Positions 1 to 5,136 of a stretch of DNA of 5,136 nt are shown here, piece by piece; within the stretch, counting starts at the first letter, position 1; each line of letters starts with the position of its first letter. Both the position numbers and the translations under genes were made by a program. The stretch comes from an uncultured Acetatifactor sp. (GTDB lineage: Bacteria > Bacillota > Clostridia > Lachnospirales > Lachnospiraceae). The stretch spans positions 1 to 5,136 of the forward strand of contig CAOOJO010000239.1 in assembly GCA_948496895.1 (NCBI GenBank), in the 5' to 3' direction. The notes under the pieces were generated by a model. That model was not told where the DNA came from. It worked only from the letters and a program-made list of their open reading frames with translations, and did no database searches.

Positions 1-1728
1 ACAGGCAGCCCCCACAGCGAGGAGAACCCCCACTACATGAGGCTGGAGACCGCCCAGGCCGGGGCGGGCGTCCGAAATAAAGCCTATGACGGCATTTACC
101 TGAAAAAAGGAATGGACTACAAAGCTGTATTCTGGGCTCGGTGCGTAAAGTTCCAGGGAACCTTCGACCTCTTCGTGGAAAAGGACGGAGTGCGCTGCGC
201 CCAGGGAAAGATATCCGCAGAGTCGGGCCGAGAGGAGACCTACAACCGTTTCCGGAAATATGAGCTTTCGCTTCGGGCAGAGGCGGACGTGGAGCGGGGG
301 GATTTCGTGCTGTGCCTGTCAGAGGCCGGCATCGTGGAGCTGGATTTCGTGTCCCTGATGCCCTGTGACGCCGTGGCGGGAATCTTCCGCAGGGACCTGT
401 TCCAAATGCTTCAAAATCTCCACCCGGGCTTCCTGCGCTTCCCCGGCGGCTGCATCGTGGAGGGCAATACCCTGGCCAACCGCTATCGCTACAAGGACAG
501 CTTGAAGCCTGTGTGGGCCAGGCGGAACAACTGGAACCGCTGGGCCGTCCATGAGACCAGGAAAGAAAACGACTACGAGGGCGCTTACAGCCATTACAAC
601 CAGACCCTGGGGCTGGGATATTACGAATATTTCCTGCTCTGTGAGCTGATCGGGGCGAAGCCGCTGCCGGTGATGAACGTGGGCTTCGCGTGCCAATATC
701 AGTCCAAGGAAATGGTGGGGCGGGATACGGCGGCCTTTCAGGAATTCGTGCAGGACGCGCTGGATCTGATTGAATTCGCCAACGGGGACGCGGATACGCC
801 CTGGGGCGCCGTCCGGGTGGAAATGGGGCACAGGGAGCCCTTCGGCCTGACCATGCTGGGCATCGGCAACGAGCAGTGGCAGACGGAAAAAGCGGATTTC
901 TTTGAACGCTACGAGATCTTCGAGAAAGCCATTCACGAGAAAGCGCCGGAAATCAAGCTCATCGGCTCCGCCGGGCCGGACGTGACGTCAGACCGGTATA
1001 CGAAAGCCTGGGCGTTCTACCACGCCCATGAGGAGCAGGCTGATTTCGTCTACGCCGTGGACGAGCATTATTATGTGAAGCCCAAATGGCTGTACGAGCA
1101 CGTGGACTTTTACGATGATTATGACAGAAAGGTGAAGGTGTTCTCCGGAGAGTACGCGGCCCATCCCAGGAACGGGTTCAACATGCCCCAGGCCAACACC
1201 CTGGACGGCGCTCTGGCGGAGGCGGCGTTCCTGACAGGTGTGGAGCGCAATGCGGACGTGGTGGTGCTGGCTTCCTACGCGCCCCTCTTTGCCAGGATGG
1301 GCTACACTCAGTGGTCGCCGGACATGATCTGGTTCGATGGAGCCTCCTGCTACGGCACCCCCAGCTACTATGTGCAGAAAATGTACGCCTGCAACATGGG
1401 GGATGCGGTGCTGGATACCCGGTGCGGGGAGGAGACGGCCGACGCGGATGGCCTGTATCATACCGCCAGCCTCTGTGAGGGAAGCGGCGAGATCATCCTG
1501 AAGGTGGTCAATGCCGGGCAAACGGAGCGGAATCTGACGCTCGCCCTGCCCGAGGGCTGGAGGGAGAGCCCCCGGATTCAGGCCGAAATCCTCACCGGCC
1601 CGGAGCGGGATGCCTATAATACATTAGAGAATCCGGAAAGGATTGCCCCTTACGGGAAGACCTTCCAGCTAGGGGAGAGCCTCCTGTTGCCGCCGCTCTC
1701 CTTCACAGTGCTGCGGATCGGAAAGTAA
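1..1728 (+). CDS. alpha-L-arabinofuranosidase, GH51 (5'-truncated by window edge)
   Basis: The frame is open from base 1, so this is the C-terminal 575 residues of a longer protein; the ATG at 37 is an internal methionine (context NPHYMRLE, a conserved stretch in this family). Numbering from base 1, residues 1 to about 120 are the end of an N-terminal beta-sandwich (CBM4-like) domain. The catalytic TIM barrel follows, with RFPGGC at 146-151, GNEQW with the predicted acid/base Glu291, DEHYY at 354-358, and SGEYA with the predicted nucleophile Glu384. A C-terminal beta domain ends the protein. GH51 enzymes remove terminal arabinofuranosyl groups from arabinan, arabinoxylan or their oligosaccharides with retention of configuration. 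The two-glutamate layout is intact, so the enzyme should be active. The domain order resembles the plant and Bacteroides-type members more than the short Geobacillus AbfA type. Location cannot be judged because the N-terminus is missing. No clear terminator follows the stop. Confidence 0.93.
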   Translation, partial: TGSPHSEENPHYMRLETAQAGAGVRNKAYDGIYLKKGMDYKAVFWARCVKFQGTFDLFVEKDGVRCAQGKISAESGREETYNRFRKYELSLRAEADVERGDFVLCLSEAGIVELDFVSLMPCDAVAGIFRRDLFQMLQNLHPGFLRFPGGCIVEGNTLANRYRYKDSLKPVWARRNNWNRWAVHETRKENDYEGAYSHYNQTLGLGYYEYFLLCELIGAKPLPVMNVGFACQYQSKEMVGRDTAAFQEFVQDALDLIEFANGDADTPWGAVRVEMGHREPFGLTMLGIGNEQWQTEKADFFERYEIFEKAIHEKAPEIKLIGSAGPDVTSDRYTKAWAFYHAHEEQADFVYAVDEHYYVKPKWLYEHVDFYDDYDRKVKVFSGEYAAHPRNGFNMPQANTLDGALAEAAFLTGVERNADVVVLASYAPLFARMGYTQWSPDMIWFDGASCYGTPSYYVQKMYACNMGDAVLDTRCGEETADADGLYHTASLCEGSGEIILKVVNAGQTERNLTLALPEGWRESPRIQAEILTGPERDAYNTLENPERIAPYGKTFQLGESLLLPPLSFTVLRIGK

Positions 1729-1765
1729 ATTCTGTGTAGCAGACATTCTCCACCAAAAACATTTA

Positions 1766-1818
1766 TTTCGGATTTCTTTCAGATTTGTTTAGAATTATAG
1801 GGACATGTATTTAAGAAA
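1766..1818 (+). promoter_or_regulatory. 11-bp-phased direct repeats, possible activator site
   Basis: TTTCGGATT (1766-1774), TTTCAGATT (1777-1785) and TTTAGAATT (1788-1796) begin exactly 11 bp apart. TTTAAGAAA (1810-1818) is a weaker match two further steps along the same phase. Repeats of this period place sites on one face of the helix and are typical of OmpR/PhoB-family response regulators. The last copy lies where the -35 box of the TATACT promoter should be, and no good -35 is seen there. Binding by such a regulator is inference; AT-rich chance similarity is the alternative. Confidence 0.4.
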
Positions 1819-1836
1819 CGGAAGCTATACTATACT
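1808..1836 (+). promoter_or_regulatory. probable promoter of the TVP38-like gene
   Basis: Two overlapping TATACT boxes (1826-1831 and 1831-1836) each match the sigma-A -10 consensus at five of six positions. The sequence at the expected -35 distance from the second box (around 1808-1813) is a poor match to TTGACA, which would suit an activator-dependent promoter. Transcription would start near 1843 and give a leader of about 75 bases. That leader contains a small 6-bp hairpin, CTCCTG (1865-1870) with CAGGGG (1875-1880) around an ATAG loop. Confidence 0.5.
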
Positions 1837-1905
1837 AAACAAAGAACAGATGAGATGGCCGAAGCTCCTGATAGCAGGGGACGGCAGAAGAAAAACCGAA
1901 ATAAT

Positions 1906-1912
1906 GGGGAGG
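1906..1912 (+). promoter_or_regulatory. ribosome binding site deciding the 1917 start
   Basis: GGGGAGG lies four bases before ATG 1917. The spacing is short but the Shine-Dalgarno match is strong. An ATG at 1913 in another frame sits directly against the site and opens only a non-conserved frame, so 1917 is the chosen start. Confidence 0.7.
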
Positions 1913-1916
1913 ATGT

Positions 1917-2522
1917 ATGGAAACAGTATACAGACAACAGACAATCGACAGACAGATAGAAAAGAACAAAAAGCTCATGACCATAGGCCTGGCTGCGCTG
2001 TGCGGTGCCTTTGTGGTAATCCTGGCGAAAGCCTGGCTGGACGGCCGGTTCGACTCCGTGGAGACCTTCCAGAAGTACGTGGCGGGATTCGGCCTGGCCG
2101 CGCCGCTCTTCCTGGTGGCGGTGCAGGCAGCCCAGGTGATACTGCCGGTGCTGCCCGGGCTCTTCGGCTGTGTGGTGGGAACTATGATGTTCGGTGCCGC
2201 CGGGGGCTTTTGGTGCAATTACATCGGCATTTCCGCAGGCTCCATCATCGCCTTCTGGCTGGCCAGGAAGTACGGCAGCGGTCTGGTGAGCCGGATGTTC
2301 CCCGGGGAGAAGTACGAGAAATGGGCCACATGGGCCGCCGGGAGCAGGTTCTATACCGTGGTGCTGTTCCTGGGGATGGTATTGCCTTTGTTCCCGGACG
2401 ACTATTTCTGCTACTTTACCGGACTGACGAAGATGAGCACGCGGAAATTCGTGGCGATCATCCTGCTGGGAAAGCCCTGGTGCATCCTGGCTTACTGTAT
2501 CATGACGGCGGCGATGGCGTAG
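1917..2522 (+). CDS. TVP38/TMEM64 family (DedA-like, VTT-domain) membrane protein
   Basis: This 201-residue integral membrane protein belongs to the SNARE-associated/VTT (DedA-related) family. Residues 1-20 form a charged, probably cytoplasmic tail, followed by a membrane helix at about 22-40. The VTT core follows: a hydrophobic stretch at 57-72, the re-entrant loop QVILPVLPG at 73-81, a Gly-rich segment at 84-113 ending in the LARKYG motif (115-120), a second re-entrant region at about 146-160 with PLFPDD (157-162) and GLTKMS (169-174), and a last helix at about 178-198. Family members are linked to lipid movement between membrane leaflets or to proton-coupled transport and envelope homeostasis; the substrate of this one is unknown. 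Length is near the lower end for the family, and the stop follows the last helix directly. It has its own promoter region and terminator, so it appears monocistronic. Confidence 0.88.
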   Translation: METVYRQQTIDRQIEKNKKLMTIGLAALCGAFVVILAKAWLDGRFDSVETFQKYVAGFGLAAPLFLVAVQAAQVILPVLPGLFGCVVGTMMFGAAGGFWCNYIGISAGSIIAFWLARKYGSGLVSRMFPGEKYEKWATWAAGSRFYTVVLFLGMVLPLFPDDYFCYFTGLTKMSTRKFVAIILLGKPWCILAYCIMTAAMA

Positions 2523-2597
2523 GCCTGGTGGAACTCCACTTCCCGATACAGGCCAGCGGGCTACCGATGATGCCACAAACTTCCCATATATGACACA

Positions 2598-2642
2598 GGC
2601 ATGTAACTGCTGAGCATATTTTGCAGGATGCATGCCTTTTTT
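2598..2642 (+). terminator. rho-independent terminator after the TVP38-like gene
   Basis: GGCATG (2598-2603) pairs with CATGCC (2631-2636), and inside it CTGC (2607-2610) pairs with GCAG (2623-2626). Six T residues follow at 2637-2642. The stem is interrupted by an internal loop, so it is weaker than the one at 4251. Its 3' arm can also pair with CATCCT at 2649-2654, giving a competing fold. Confidence 0.65.
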
Positions 2643-2903
2643 GGTTGCCATCCTAAAATATATCAAAAAGAAAACACAAAAAAATCTCCATTGCCCTTTG
2701 GCTGCGAAGCTGTTTGAACTGAGCTGAGCGCGGAAAAGCGGGTGACACACTTATTTAATTCAGCAGGAACTAAAATAAAATTTATGAAATTTCAGGTAGA
2801 AAAAAACAGAGCAATAGGTTATTATGGATAGGAAAATAAAAGCGCCGCTTCATCCGTATGGAACCGGCGGCAGACTTTGCCAGGGAGGAACGACAGAAGG
2901 AAA
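2643..2903. other. non-coding gap before the oxidoreductase gene
   Basis: No conserved protein frame is visible in this AT-rich gap. TAAAAT boxes at 2771-2776 and 2776-2781 are possible -10 elements, but neither has a convincing -35 at 16-18 bp, so the promoter of the downstream gene is not fixed. A more GC-rich block at about 2685-2750 contains small hairpins such as GCT-GCGA-AGC and CGC-GGAAAA-GCG and differs in composition from its surroundings. A 27-codon frame (2824-2907) overlaps the start of the next gene by ATGA. Confidence 0.5.
2883..2900 (+). promoter_or_regulatory. ribosome binding region of the oxidoreductase gene
   Basis: Two purine-rich candidates lie before ATG 2904: GGGAGGAA (2883-2890), 13 bases away and rather distant, and GAAGG (2896-2900), three bases away and rather close. 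Either supports ATG 2904. The in-frame TTG at 2877 has no such site before it and would add a basic, unconserved extension ahead of the Rossmann fold. Confidence 0.5.
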
Positions 2904-4187
2904 ATGACATTGAGACCAATTCGTATTATTATCGTAGGCATGGGCGTCAGGTCCATGATTTATGCCCGTGAGGCATTGGAGCACCCGGATCAGTTCCAGA
3001 TAGTGGGTGTGGCGGACATCAATCCGGAACGGGTGCAGACGGCCCGGGAGACCTTCAGCATACCCCGGGAGAACTGCTTTTCCTCTGTGGAGGAGCTGGT
3101 GTCGGTGCCCAAGTTCGCGGACGGCGTCATCAACGGAACCATGGATCAGCAGCATGTGCCCACGTCCCTGCCTTTGCTGCGGCACGGGTACGACATCCTG
3201 CTGGAGAAGCCCTTTGCGGTGAACATGCAGGAGGCGGAGCTGCTGTTGAATTGTGAGCATGTGACCCACCGTCACATCATGGTCTGCCATGTGCTGCGCT
3301 ACGCCCCCTTTTATCGGAAAATCAAGGAAATCCTCACGGCGGGGGACATAGGCAGGGTGGTGGACATCCGCATGGCAGAGCAGGTGAGCTATTTCCACGA
3401 GTCCGTGTCCTATGTGAGGGGCAAGTACGCATCCCCCGAGATATGCGGTTCGGGCATGCTTCTGTCCAAATCCTGCCATGACATCGACATCATGACATGG
3501 CTCATGCGGGGGAACGACCCTGCCAGCGTGTCCAGCGTGGGGAACGTGTTCCAGTTCAAGCCCGAGATGGCCCCCGATGGCGCGGGAAACCATTGCCTGG
3601 TGGACTGCCCCGTAGAGCGGACATGCCCTTACTCGGCCAGGCGCCTGTATATCGAGCATCCTCAGCGCTGGACAGGCAATATCTGGCATGACATCGGATA
3701 CGAGAAGATATCCGAGGAGGAAAAGGAGGCGCTCCTTGGCAATCCGGAGAATCCCTTCAGCCGATGCGCCTACCGCTGCAATCTGCAGATTGTGGACCAC
3801 CAGTCCATGATGGTGCGCTTCGCGGACGGCGCCACGGGGACATTCTCCATGAACGGAGGCGCCAGTGCGTCCGGCCGACATATCCACATCACGGGCACCC
3901 GGGGAGAAATCCTGGGACTGTTCGAGGAAGAACGGTTTACCGTACACCGCATCGCGCCGGATGCCCCCGGAGGCAGGATTACCGAGGTGGTGGACGTGTC
4001 CCATGACCAACACGGGAACGCCCACGGAGGCGGAGACCAGGCCATCATCCATGATTTCGTCACGCTGCTTCGAGGGGAGGAGCCCTCTCCCTGCTGCACT
4101 ACCTTGGATGACTCCATGACCGGCCACAGGCTGGTGTTCCTGGCGGAGGAGTCCAGGCGGAAGAATGGGGCCATGGTTTTGGTCTGA
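2904..4187 (+). CDS. Gfo/Idh/MocA family NAD(P)-dependent oxidoreductase
   Basis: This 427-residue protein opens with a Rossmann fold: beta strand IRIIIVG, then the dinucleotide loop GMGVRS (12-17) and an acidic end of the second strand at VADIN (36-40). The family motif EKP lies at 101-103, with Lys102 expected at the active site. The C-terminal half carries KSCHDID (189-195), where Lys189, His192 and Asp195 are likely substrate or catalytic residues, and the DHQSMMVRFADGATGTFSM region (298-316) of the C-terminal sheet. Members oxidise or reduce sugars, polyols, inositols or related cyclic substrates in the cytosol; the substrate here cannot be named. It is longer than the usual 330-390 residues because of an insert at about 225-295 with cysteines 231, 235, 241, 288 and 292. 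I recall similar inserts in clostridial homologues. No signal peptide is seen. The gene is followed by its own terminator and appears monocistronic; the nearby GH51 gene makes a sugar role plausible. Confidence 0.9.
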   Translation: MTLRPIRIIIVGMGVRSMIYAREALEHPDQFQIVGVADINPERVQTARETFSIPRENCFSSVEELVSVPKFADGVINGTMDQQHVPTSLPLLRHGYDILLEKPFAVNMQEAELLLNCEHVTHRHIMVCHVLRYAPFYRKIKEILTAGDIGRVVDIRMAEQVSYFHESVSYVRGKYASPEICGSGMLLSKSCHDIDIMTWLMRGNDPASVSSVGNVFQFKPEMAPDGAGNHCLVDCPVERTCPYSARRLYIEHPQRWTGNIWHDIGYEKISEEEKEALLGNPENPFSRCAYRCNLQIVDHQSMMVRFADGATGTFSMNGGASASGRHIHITGTRGEILGLFEEERFTVHRIAPDAPGGRITEVVDVSHDQHGNAHGGGDQAIIHDFVTLLRGEEPSPCCTTLDDSMTGHRLVFLAEESRRKNGAMVLV

Positions 4188-4250
4188 GGCTGGCGGGGCG
4201 GCTGCTGAGAGGCCAGATGGAAAAGCGATGTAAAAAATTTACAAAAAGGG

Positions 4251-4279
4251 GGGAATCTGACGCATCAGATTCCCTTTTT
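4251..4279 (+). terminator. strong rho-independent terminator after the oxidoreductase gene
   Basis: A perfect 10-bp stem, GGGAATCTGA (4251-4260) with TCAGATTCCC (4265-4274), encloses a CGCA loop and is followed by TTTTT (4275-4279). It starts 63 bases after the stop codon. An A-run at 4243-4247 upstream means it could also work in the reverse direction. Confidence 0.9.
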
Positions 4280-4359
4280 CACGTAGGAGCCGGAGCCCGG
4301 CCCTCCCATCTTTCAGAATTTTCTTTCGTACAATCCGTTAACTATAGTGATTGCCCTGG

Positions 4360-4417
4360 ACCCTGTTGCACAGTCGGCCACAATCCCTTACACTATTTAT
4401 AGCACGTGACACAGGGT
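4360..4417. repeat. 7-bp inverted repeat around a candidate promoter
   Basis: ACCCTGT (4360-4366) is the exact reverse complement of ACAGGGT (4411-4417), and inside it CAC (4369-4371) can pair with GTG (4406-4408). The arms are 44 bases apart and flank the candidate promoter at 4366-4394. They could be paired operator half-sites or a loose leader stem; chance occurrence is possible. Confidence 0.3.
4366..4394 (+). promoter_or_regulatory. tentative promoter of the 3'-terminal gene
   Basis: TTGCAC (4366-4371) and TACACT (4389-4394) are separated by 17 bases, the ideal sigma-A spacing, with moderate consensus match in each box. A start near 4401 would leave a leader of about 70 bases. TATAGT at 4343-4348 is an alternative -10 with a weak -35 (TTTCTT, 4320-4325). 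Because a terminator precedes this region, the gene at 4473 needs a promoter somewhere here. Confidence 0.3.
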
Positions 4418-4472
4418 GGCTAAAACGCAGACTGGCTGCAGAGAGGAAACCGGGAAGGCAATCCGGCGGCAA

Positions 4473-5136
4473 ATGAAGAAGACATATTTGAATATACTGC
4501 GGGGCATATTATGCGGCAGGGGAAAGAAGGTATTTCCCAATCAGGTGGTGTTCTATAACTGCATCTTCGGCATTACGAATCCTACCATAGTATCTTCGGA
4601 ATATATAGAAAAGGTGTTCCGGAAATGCCTGAGCGGAGGGCAGCTTCCAGATCAGGAGGGGCAGACGCTGGCCAGGCAGTTCAGTTATCTGCTGCAGAGC
4701 GCGCTGGACTCCAATTCCGCCAATGTGGGCAAGCATATCAACAATGATGCCCATATGCCCATACCCAGGCATCACAAGGTGCATTATTCCGATGAGGGCA
4801 GCAGGACGGAAATCGTCTGGAGGATTCAGGCAGGCATAGGATTTCTGGATAAAATCGGCAGAAGCGGCGATGAGTCCATGGATGAGGCGGATTACGATGC
4901 CCTGTTGAGCGCCCTGAAAAGCGGGCTGCCCGGCTCCTCTTATATCCTGGAGCATACGGCCACCCTGGACGCGGGGGTGCTGTCCAACATCATATACGAA
5001 GTGGTGACATATCATCTGGCCAGGCTGGATGAACCGGGCTATGACGCGGCAGAGAGCAGGCTGCAGGTGGATCTGGAAGCCCAGAGACAGGAATATGAGA
5101 GGAAGGCGGAATGCTTCGGCAGCCTGAACATAGACC
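4473..5136 (+). CDS. unrecognised protein, 3'-truncated by window edge
   Basis: From ATG 4473 the frame is open for 221 codons to the window end. I do not recognise the product. The N-terminus is basic (two Lys after Met, then RGILCGRGKK) with no convincing signal peptide or membrane helix, so a cytosolic protein is likely. Residues 22-50 mix hydrophobic and polar stretches (VVFYNCIFGITNP), 85-105 are rich in histidine (88, 94, 100, 101, 104), and 188-214 are highly charged and probably helical. The start is the least certain point: GGGAAGG (4452-4458) is 14 bases upstream, further than usual, and GTG 4416 is the only upstream in-frame alternative before a stop at 4407. Isoleucine is encoded by ATA in 8 of 16 cases, far more often than in the GH51 gene, which hints at a different origin. 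The antisense frame at 4509-5015 looks like a shadow of this gene. Confidence 0.65.
   Translation, partial: MKKTYLNILRGILCGRGKKVFPNQVVFYNCIFGITNPTIVSSEYIEKVFRKCLSGGQLPDQEGQTLARQFSYLLQSALDSNSANVGKHINNDAHMPIPRHHKVHYSDEGSRTEIVWRIQAGIGFLDKIGRSGDESMDEADYDALLSALKSGLPGSSYILEHTATLDAGVLSNIIYEVVTYHLARLDEPGYDAAESRLQVDLEAQRQEYERKAECFGSLNID

Noticed and set aside
1805..2593. Forward frame of 262 codons overlapping the TVP38-like gene
   Set aside because: The product is Arg- and Gly-rich without domain features, while the overlapping frame at 1917-2522 has a clear VTT-domain membrane protein with a good ribosome binding site.
1830..2750. Antisense frame of 306 codons across the TVP38-like gene and the following gap
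   Set aside because: It runs through the terminator and the opposite strand of a recognised gene and shows no family features.
2877..2903. TTG start giving a nine-residue extension of the oxidoreductase
   Set aside because: The extension is basic and unconserved in type, lacks a ribosome binding site, and ATG 2904 places the Rossmann fold at the usual distance from the N-terminus.
2850..4127. Long antisense frame of 425 codons opposite the oxidoreductase gene
   Set aside because: It mirrors a well-conserved Gfo/Idh/MocA gene, and its His- and Gly-rich, low-order protein is what antisense reading of GC-rich codons gives.
4217..4402. Forward frame of 61 codons after the oxidoreductase gene
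   Set aside because: It reads straight through the strong terminator at 4251-4279, has no ribosome binding site and no recognisable features.
4509..5015. Antisense frame of 168 codons opposite the unrecognised gene
   Set aside because: The + strand frame is longer, open to the window edge, and preceded by a terminator and candidate promoter in the right orientation; the antisense product looks like a shadow.
1..5136. tRNA, rRNA, CRISPR array, transposase or attachment site
   Set aside because: I looked for cloverleaf-like elements, regularly spaced repeats and transposase motifs on both strands and saw none.

Overview
The window reads as chromosomal DNA of a gut-type Firmicute, most likely a Lachnospiraceae clostridium. 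The protein families, the purine-rich ribosome binding sites and the GC-rich genes separated by AT-rich gaps with classical hairpin plus T-run terminators all fit that group. This placement is inference from style and protein resemblance; no rRNA or marker gene is present. All four supported genes lie on the + strand.

Layout. Bases 1-1728 hold the 3' part of a family GH51 alpha-L-arabinofuranosidase whose N-terminus lies before the window. A gap of 188 bases follows. It carries an AT-rich promoter region with short direct repeats on an 11-bp phase and two overlapping TATACT boxes. Bases 1917-2522 encode a small TVP38/TMEM64 (DedA-like, VTT-domain) membrane protein, closed by a terminator hairpin at 2598-2642. 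A non-coding gap of about 260 bases leads to a Gfo/Idh/MocA-type NAD(P)-dependent oxidoreductase at 2904-4187, closed by a strong terminator at 4251-4279. After another gap of about 190 bases, an open reading frame starts at 4473 and runs off the right edge. Its product is not one I recognise.

How the genes relate. The arabinofuranosidase and the oxidoreductase could both serve sugar use: the first releases arabinose from plant polymers or oligomers, and the second would oxidise or reduce a sugar or polyol. They are nevertheless separated by an independent membrane-protein gene with its own promoter and terminator. The window therefore looks like a row of single-gene units rather than one operon.

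No new multi-gene system can be demonstrated here. The parts most worth a second look are the unrecognised 3'-truncated protein at 4473, which is unusually rich in ATA isoleucine codons, the 11-bp-phased repeats upstream of the TVP38 gene, and the cysteine-rich insert of the oxidoreductase.
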